Assembly: GCF_934277605.1 (NCBI RefSeq)
Contig: NZ_CAKQVD010000042.1
Coordinates: forward strand, 1 to 16,920
Direction of reading: 5' to 3'
From: an uncultured Anaerotignum sp.
GTDB taxonomy: Bacteria; Bacillota; Clostridia; Lachnospirales; Anaerotignaceae
Length of the DNA: 16,920 bases
The notes beneath the pieces were generated by a model. The model saw only the letters and a list, made by a program, of their open reading frames with translations. It did not search any database and was not told the origin of the DNA. This document shows positions 13,041 through 16,920 of the stretch, piece after piece; positions within the stretch are counted from its first letter, which is position 1, and each line of letters opens with the position of its first letter. The position numbers were made by a program, and so were the translations under genes.

Positions 13041-13283
13041 GATCGAATGATTTTTGCCATTGCGTAAATAGTAAGTCTGAAAGCCGGTATTCATAAGGCT
13101 TCGCCTTACTCATCATTTGCTCCGCAAATCTTTTTTCTTCCTTACGACCCCCATTTTCTGCAAGCAGAATGGTCTTCGTAAGGAAAAAAACGGCTTTCTC
13201 CGCTATAAAATAAAAAAATCCCGCAAAAATGCGGGATCGATGGCAAAATTTCAAGTCATGGTGTGATGAAAATACATTCGATC
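13041..13283 (-). repeat. Large nested palindrome / structured leader of the CofE-like gene
   Basis: Inverted repeats are nested without crossing. From outside in they are GATCGAATG (13041-13049) with CATTCGATC (13275-13283), TTTTGCCAT (13052-13060) with ATGGCAAAA (13240-13248), and GAAAGCCG (13079-13086) with CGGCTTTC (13191-13198). Inside the last pair are three hairpins: TAAGGC/GCCTTA (13094-13108, loop of 3), ATTTGC/GCAAAT (13115-13129, loop of 3) and CCTTACGA/TCGTAAGG (13140-13183, with a further inner stem). A terminator hairpin at 13212-13237 sits between. The inner part would fold as a four-way junction. It is transcribed, if at all, on the minus strand from the promoter at 13296-13325. 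It may be a structured RNA or a palindromic mobile element. Confidence 0.6.
13212..13237 (-). terminator. Leader terminator upstream of the CofE-like gene
   Basis: ATCCCGCA and TGCGGGAT (plus 13218-13225 and 13230-13237) form a perfect 8-bp stem with a 4-base loop, followed on the minus strand by a T-run. It lies about 55-75 bases after the predicted start of transcription and about 230 bases before the start codon, so it would either attenuate the gene or end a short RNA. Confidence 0.8.
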
Positions 13284-13295
13284 ACCGACGCACTC

Positions 13296-13325
13296 ATTTT
13301 ACCAAGAACTTCGCCCGTTTGTCAA
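13296..13325 (-). promoter_or_regulatory. Promoter for the CofE-like gene leader
   Basis: On the minus strand TTGACA (plus 13320-13325) and TAAAAT (plus 13296-13301) are 18 bases apart. The start near 13289 is only about six bases before the outer arm of the nested palindrome. Confidence 0.75.
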
Positions 13326-13380
13326 TAATATCCCTCACGTTCTCCATCAAAATATCTTATACTGATTATAATTTTTTTGC

Positions 13381-14103
13381 TTAGAGCTCATCCATGGAAA
13401 CCGCAGTATCCAAGGCAATTTCCATCATCTGCGTGAAGGTGCTTTGGCGCTCCTCGGCTGTGGTGGCCTCGCCTGTAATCAGGTGATCGGAAATGGTCAC
13501 AAGGGTCAATGCTCTTTTGCCTGCCCTTGCCGCCTCCAGATACAAGGCTGTGGATTCCATCTCCACGGCAAGCGTACCCATCTTCGCCCAGGAAACCGTT
13601 TCCTCCATGCCGCCCTCGTTATAGAAGGCATCGGAGCAAAGCAGATTGCCAACGTGCATAGGGATTCCTCTTTTCTTAGCACAATCCACCGCTGTGGAAA
13701 GCAGAGTATAATCCGCTGTGGGTGCCAATGTGCCGGGCATGTGGTACTGCTCGGCATAGCTGGAGGTTGTGTTCGAGCCAATGCCTGCCACAATATCACG
13801 CACCTTTAATTTTTCGGATAATGCACCTGCCGAGCCAATGCGGATGATGTTTTCCACACCATAGAAAGAGAACAGCTCATGGCTGTAAATGCCGATGGAC
13901 GGGCAGCCCATGCCGCTTGCCATGACAGAAACCCTCTTTCCATGATACAGCCCCGTATAGCCCAAAATGCCACGGGTATGATTGACCTGCACCGCATCTG
14001 TCAAAAATGTTTCCGCAATAAATTTCGCCCGCAAGGGATCTCCGGGCATCAATACTGTTTTTGCAAAATCGCCTTTTTCGGCGGAAATATGGGGTGTTGC
14101 CAT
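13381..14103 (-). CDS. deoD: Purine nucleoside phosphorylase, DeoD type
   Basis: This enzyme catalyses phosphorolysis of purine (deoxy)ribonucleosides to base and (deoxy)ribose-1-phosphate for salvage. It is a hexameric cytoplasmic enzyme. From the ATG at 14103 it is 240 residues and starts MATPHISAEKGDFAKTVLMP like E. coli DeoD. Active-site features visible are H5, PGDPLRAK (20-27) for phosphate, GMGCPSIGIY (64-73), the ribose-binding VEMES (180-184) and the catalytic aspartate in TISDHLITGE (D206). A second ATG two codons upstream (14109) exists, but it sits only 2 bases after GGAGG, while 14103 has 8 bases. It is the last gene of the XRE-nfo-deoD run. No terminator follows its stop codon. 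Confidence 0.96.
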   Translation of the reverse strand: MATPHISAEKGDFAKTVLMPGDPLRAKFIAETFLTDAVQVNHTRGILGYTGLYHGKRVSVMASGMGCPSIGIYSHELFSFYGVENIIRIGSAGALSEKLKVRDIVAGIGSNTTSSYAEQYHMPGTLAPTADYTLLSTAVDCAKKRGIPMHVGNLLCSDAFYNEGGMEETVSWAKMGTLAVEMESTALYLEAARAGKRALTLVTISDHLITGEATTAEERQSTFTQMMEIALDTAVSMDEL

Positions 14104-14141
14104 TTTCATTCCCTCCTTCTTTTTTCCTGTTTTGGTTTCTT

Positions 14142-14981
14142 TTATTCCTCTGCCCTGCGCAGACTCCTCAAAAGTGCAATCTCTCTTGCATAGCCCTCTG
14201 CCTCATTCGGTGTTTCCAAATAAAAGGGCAGCCCCCGCAGCTTCGGGTGGTTAATCAGCTCTGCCACGCCGGCCAAGCCAATCGTCCCCTCGCCGATTTT
14301 TTCATGTCTGTCCTTATGACTGCCAAGGGGGTTCTTGCTGTCGTTCAGATGAATGGCCTTCAGCCGCTCCAAGCCGATGATTTCATCGAAGGTGTGCAGC
14401 ACGCCGTCCAAATCCCCGACAATATCATAGCCGCCGTCATATACATGGCAGGTGTCCAGACAAACGCCCATGCGCTCCTTCTGCTCCACTCTGTCCAAAA
14501 TGGCACGCAGCTCCTCAAAGCTTCTGCCAACCTCACTGCCCTTGCCTGCCATAGTCTCCAAAAGCACCGGCGTTTTGCCGCCTGCCGAAAGAATATCGTT
14601 CAATGCGTCCGCAATCAAGGGAATCCCGATTTCCACTCCCTGCTTCACATGGCTGCCCGGGTGGAAGTTAAACATCACATCGGGCAAAAGCTCTAATCTC
14701 GCCAAGTCCTCCTTCATGGTGCTTCTTGCAAAGCTGCGCAAATCCTCCTTTGCGGCACAGGGGTTCATGGTATAGGGTGCGTGTGCAAGCAATGTGCCGA
14801 AATGGTGCTCCGCATGAAAGGCGGCATATTTTTCGATATCCTCCAAATCAAGCGCCTTCACCGAGCCGCCTCTGGGGTTTCTGGTGAAAAACTGGAACAC
14901 ATTCGCCCCAAGCCGCACCGCCTCCTTCCCCATGGCAAGATAGCCCTTGGCGGCTGATAAATGACAGCCGATATAAAACAT
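14142..14981 (-). CDS. nfo: Deoxyribonuclease IV (endonuclease IV)
   Basis: This is a metal-dependent AP endonuclease in base-excision repair that cuts DNA 5' of abasic sites. The 279-residue TIM barrel keeps the metal ligands of the family: H67 in AHAPY, H107 in FHPGSH, E142 in LLETMAGKG, D176 and H179 in LDTCHVYDGGYD, H211 in HLNDSK, D224 and H226 in KDRHEKIGEG, and E256 in LETPN. The length is normal. AGGAGG lies 6 bases before the ATG, and the gene begins 11 bp after the regulator's stop codon, so it is co-transcribed with the XRE-cupin gene and, 30-odd bp downstream, with deoD. Confidence 0.97.
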   Translation of the reverse strand: MFYIGCHLSAAKGYLAMGKEAVRLGANVFQFFTRNPRGGSVKALDLEDIEKYAAFHAEHHFGTLLAHAPYTMNPCAAKEDLRSFARSTMKEDLARLELLPDVMFNFHPGSHVKQGVEIGIPLIADALNDILSAGGKTPVLLETMAGKGSEVGRSFEELRAILDRVEQKERMGVCLDTCHVYDGGYDIVGDLDGVLHTFDEIIGLERLKAIHLNDSKNPLGSHKDRHEKIGEGTIGLAGVAELINHPKLRGLPFYLETPNEAEGYAREIALLRSLRRAEE

Positions 14982-14992
14982 AATTGTCCTCC

Positions 14993-15538
14993 TTAGCCGA
15001 TATAATACACAATATTGGTAAATTCCGTCATGCCCTCCCCACGATTGCAGTAGGTATGGGGCTGTGTGCAGTCAAAATGGATGAAATCGCCTTCCCGCAG
15101 GCAATATTCCTCCCCGCCGTAAAGCAAAATCATTTCCCCCTTTGTGACCAAAAGATATTCATGCGTATTCACGCCATGTCCCTCGGAGGTAAATTCCTTT
15201 TTGGCATCCAATTCACTGTTGAAAAATTCAAAATCTCTGGCAGGGTTGGCGGTATTATAATGATACACCCGATAGCCGTCATGCTCCACCGTCACGCTTT
15301 CTTCCTTGCGAATCATCAAGGGAGCCTCAATCTGCTCATCAATCAGCTTTGTATAGGAAACCTGCAAACCGCTTGCAATCTTCCAGAGGGTGTTGATGGT
15401 GGGGTTGGATTCCCCCTTTTCAATCTGGCTCAGCATTACCTTGCTGACACCGGAAAGCTCTGACAGCTTTCCCAGGCTAAGCCCACGCTCTGCACGCAGA
15501 CGCTTTAAATTCACAGCAATAATTTCATTCAGATTCAT
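14993..15538 (-). CDS. XRE-family transcriptional regulator with C-terminal cupin
   Basis: This is a 181-residue regulator. An N-terminal helix-turn-helix of the XRE type spans about 5-60 (NLKRLRAERGLSLGKLSELS, GVSKVMLSQIEKGESNPT). A C-terminal cupin barrel spans about 105-180 with VNTHEYLLVTKGEM and CLREGDFIHFDCTQPHTY, the two conserved cupin motifs including H and E metal-ligand positions. Proteins of this build sense small molecules such as polyamines or amino acids and control neighbouring genes. The divergent permease is the likeliest target, and autoregulation is plausible. GAGGAGG lies 7 bases before the ATG. It is the first gene of an operon with nfo and deoD. Confidence 0.92.
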   Translation of the reverse strand: MNLNEIIAVNLKRLRAERGLSLGKLSELSGVSKVMLSQIEKGESNPTINTLWKIASGLQVSYTKLIDEQIEAPLMIRKEESVTVEHDGYRVYHYNTANPARDFEFFNSELDAKKEFTSEGHGVNTHEYLLVTKGEMILLYGGEEYCLREGDFIHFDCTQPHTYCNRGEGMTEFTNIVYYIG

Positions 15539-15562
15539 GGAGAAGCCTCCTCTCTCCTTTTT

Positions 15563-15591
15563 ATTTTACCCTGTTCTTCCGCTTTCCGCAA
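15563..15591 (-). promoter_or_regulatory. Promoter of the XRE-nfo-deoD operon
   Basis: On the minus strand TTGCGG (plus 15586-15591) and TAAAAT (plus 15563-15568) are 17 bases apart. It would give a short leader of about 18 bases, containing GGAGAGGAGGCTTCTCC, whose ends pair (GGAGA/TCTCC) over the ribosome-binding site. Confidence 0.5.
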
Positions 15592-15604
15592 GCAAAAACA
15601 ACAC

Positions 15605-15633
15605 TTGCAGAAGTCGCCCCGCCGCCGTATAAT
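15605..15633 (+). promoter_or_regulatory. Promoter of the anion permease gene
   Basis: TTGCAG (15605-15610), a 17-base spacer and a perfect TATAAT (15628-15633). It is back to back with the divergent regulator promoter. GCAAG (about 15589-15593) and CTTGC (15604-15608) form an inverted repeat between the two promoters that could be an operator. Confidence 0.6.
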
Positions 15634-15689
15634 TGTCACAGCTATGCGAAAGCAAGCCAAAAAATAAATCAAAAACGGATGAATGAACC

Positions 15690-16814
15690 ATGAAAGAAAA
15701 ACTACTCACATTTTTTAAAAAAGAAACCATACTCTGCATTGCCTGCCTCTTGGCTGTCCTGTCTGCCTGCGTGATGCCGCCCGATGCGGCATACCTCGGC
15801 TATATCGACACAAGGGTGCTGGTGCTGCTGTTTTCGCTGATGGCTGTGATGGCAGGCTTTCGGGCGCTCGGCATTTTTGACCGCATGGCCGCCTTCCTTT
15901 TGGCAAGGGCAAGGCAAATGCGGCAAATGGCAATGACATTGGTTATGCTGTGCTTTTTCTCCGCCATGCTCGTTACCAATGATGTTGCACTGATTACCTT
16001 TGTTCCATTCACAATTCTTCTGCTGGAACGGGCAAATTTAGAGGAAAAGCTGATTCCCGTTATCGTTTTGCAGACCATTGCCGCCAACCTGGGCAGTATG
16101 CTGACACCCGTCGGCAATCCGCAGAATCTCTATCTTTATACGGTTTCCGGCATGGATATAGCGGATTTTTTCAAAATCACACTTCCCTTTGTGGTGCTTT
16201 CCTATTTTCTGCTCTTCCTGCTTTGCCTCCTGCAAGGCAAAAGACCCCTGCACACACCGCCGCAGCCGCCGCAGACCGCATGGACAGGCGCAGAAAAAAA
16301 GCAGCTTTTCGGCTTAACGGTGCTGTTTTTGCTCTGCCTTTTAGCAGTGTTCCGCCTTCTGCCGCTATTACCGCTGTTTGCTCTGGTGCTGCTCTGGTTT
16401 CTTTTCTTCCAAAAGGGAATTTTGAAGCAGGTGGACTATTGCCTGCTGCTGACCTTCGTCTTTTTCTTTGTCCTCATCGGCAATCTGGGGCGGATTCCTG
16501 CTATCCGCCAAGCACTACAGGCGCTCATGCAGGGCAGAGAGGTGCTGATTGCCTTCCTGAGCAGTCAATGCATCAGCAATGTGCCTGCGGCGGTTCTGCT
16601 TTCGGAATTTACCACACGGTATGACCTTCTGCTTGCCGGCGTCAATATCGGCGGCTTAGGCACACTGATTGCCTCCATGGCAAGCCTCATTTCCTATAAA
16701 TATTTTGCACAGGTGCCAAATGCCAAAAAGGGACGCTATCTGCTTTGGTTTACCCTTGCCAATCTCCTTTTCGCAGTCATTTTGTTGGGGCTGCACGCCC
16801 TTCTGCCAAATTAA
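15690..16814 (+). CDS. SLC13/ArsB-type anion permease (YbiR-like)
   Basis: This is a 374-residue membrane protein with about ten hydrophobic helices. The ion-transporter superfamily is shown by two related motifs in the two halves: LVTNDVALITFVPF (94-107) with LTPVGNPQNLYLY (138-150) in the first, and SSQCISNVPAAVLLS (about 290-304) in the second. Such carriers move dicarboxylates, citrate, arsenite or similar anions. The substrate is not evident, and the single-gene short form resembles E. coli YbiR. The ribosome-binding site is weak (only GGATG nearby), and two overlapping upstream ATGs are out of frame; one makes the tiny frame ATGAATGAACCATGA, whose stop overlaps this start codon. It is divergent from the XRE-cupin regulator, which may control it. 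Confidence 0.88.
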   Translation: MKEKLLTFFKKETILCIACLLAVLSACVMPPDAAYLGYIDTRVLVLLFSLMAVMAGFRALGIFDRMAAFLLARARQMRQMAMTLVMLCFFSAMLVTNDVALITFVPFTILLLERANLEEKLIPVIVLQTIAANLGSMLTPVGNPQNLYLYTVSGMDIADFFKITLPFVVLSYFLLFLLCLLQGKRPLHTPPQPPQTAWTGAEKKQLFGLTVLFLLCLLAVFRLLPLLPLFALVLLWFLFFQKGILKQVDYCLLLTFVFFFVLIGNLGRIPAIRQALQALMQGREVLIAFLSSQCISNVPAAVLLSEFTTRYDLLLAGVNIGGLGTLIASMASLISYKYFAQVPNAKKGRYLLWFTLANLLFAVILLGLHALLPN

Positions 16815-16837
16815 AACACACAATGAAAACACACAAA

Positions 16838-16863
16838 AAACGGCCTGCTCACGCAAGCCGTTT
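16838..16863. terminator. Hairpin after the permease gene
   Basis: AAACGGC (16838-16844) and GCCGTTT (16857-16863) flank a 12-base loop. The longer T-run is on the minus strand (TTTTTT after GCCG), so it probably also ends a convergent minus-strand gene beyond the window. Confidence 0.6.
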
Positions 16864-16865
16864 CA

Positions 16866-16912
16866 AGGTGTCGACAAAGTCGACACCTAAGTCGAAATCA
16901 GGATTTCGACTT
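16866..16912. repeat. Two tandem perfect hairpins at the window edge
   Basis: AGGTGTCGAC (16866-16875) and GTCGACACCT (16879-16888) form a 10-bp stem with loop AAA. AAGTCGAAATC (16889-16899) and GATTTCGACTT (16902-16912) directly follow with an 11-bp stem and a 2-base gap. Neither has a T-run. The sequence probably continues past the window end, so its role cannot be decided. Confidence 0.65.
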
Positions 16913-16920
16913 GCTAAGAC

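Noticed and set aside
13012..13254. 80-residue minus-strand open frame over the structured leader
   Set aside because: It reads through hairpins and the leader terminator and lacks a ribosome-binding site; the inverted repeats explain the region better.
13251..13277. Possible 8-codon leader peptide MYFHHTMT on the minus strand
   Set aside because: It is close to the attenuator-like terminator, but has no ribosome-binding site, and two histidines are too few to suggest amino-acid attenuation.
1..16920. CRISPR arrays, tRNA or rRNA genes, transposases, phage genes
   Set aside because: I looked for regularly spaced direct repeats, tRNA-like cloverleaf ends and characteristic protein motifs and found none.

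Overview
This window looks like chromosomal DNA of an anaerobic Gram-positive member of the Clostridia, probably Lachnospirales or a close relative. Support for this: strong AGGAGG ribosome-binding sites, sigma-A-type promoters, a Rex repressor, a minimal SufC/SufB-type Fe-S assembly pair, a DUF1858 protein, a THF riboswitch ahead of an ECF-type folate transporter, and a single-pass Gram-positive signal peptidase I. The genus cannot be fixed from the sequence alone. Most genes are ordinary housekeeping or accessory metabolism. The unusual material is in the non-coding stretches.

Layout. 1-96: a nested palindrome. 97-2276 (minus): a MATE transporter downstream of the NADH-sensing repressor Rex, whose promoter overlaps a palindrome that may be an autoregulatory operator. 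2466-4379 (plus): an ABC-F ATPase, ended by a bidirectional terminator shared with the convergent redox genes. 4467-5356 (minus): an iron-sulfur flavoprotein and a DUF1858 protein with an intergenic terminator between them. 5499-8360 (minus): a five-gene unit sufC-sufB-lepB-(BamE-like membrane protein)-(zinc-ribbon protein), driven by a consensus promoter at 8502-8531 with a structured 140-nt leader. 8659-9240 (plus): an unrecognised 193-aa protein whose C-terminal half resembles the C-terminal domain of FtsZ/tubulin but lacks any GTPase half. 9258-10076 (plus): promoter, THF riboswitch, a possible ribosome-binding-site switch, and folT.

10077-10494 is a compact type I toxin-antitoxin-like cassette. 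It holds a 31-codon holin-like toxin on the minus strand, a convergent antisense RNA on the plus strand, a 5'-3' complementarity within the toxin mRNA, and a sequestered ribosome-binding site. The cassette is flanked by two perfect 30-bp copies of one intrinsic terminator. 10495-12984 (minus): an RlmI-type rRNA methyltransferase downstream of a CofE-like (F420 gamma-glutamyl ligase family) gene, separated by a terminator. 12985-13380: a large nested palindrome that would form the 5' leader of the CofE-like gene. 13381-15538 (minus): an operon of an XRE-cupin regulator, endonuclease IV and DeoD purine nucleoside phosphorylase. 15690-16814 (plus): an SLC13/ArsB-type anion permease transcribed divergently from the regulator. 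16838-16912: a run of three hairpins at the window edge.

No rRNA, tRNA, CRISPR array, transposase or phage gene was seen. The best leads for new biology are the toxin-antitoxin cassette and its flanking duplication, the structured leader at 13041-13289, and the GTPase-less FtsZ-like protein.
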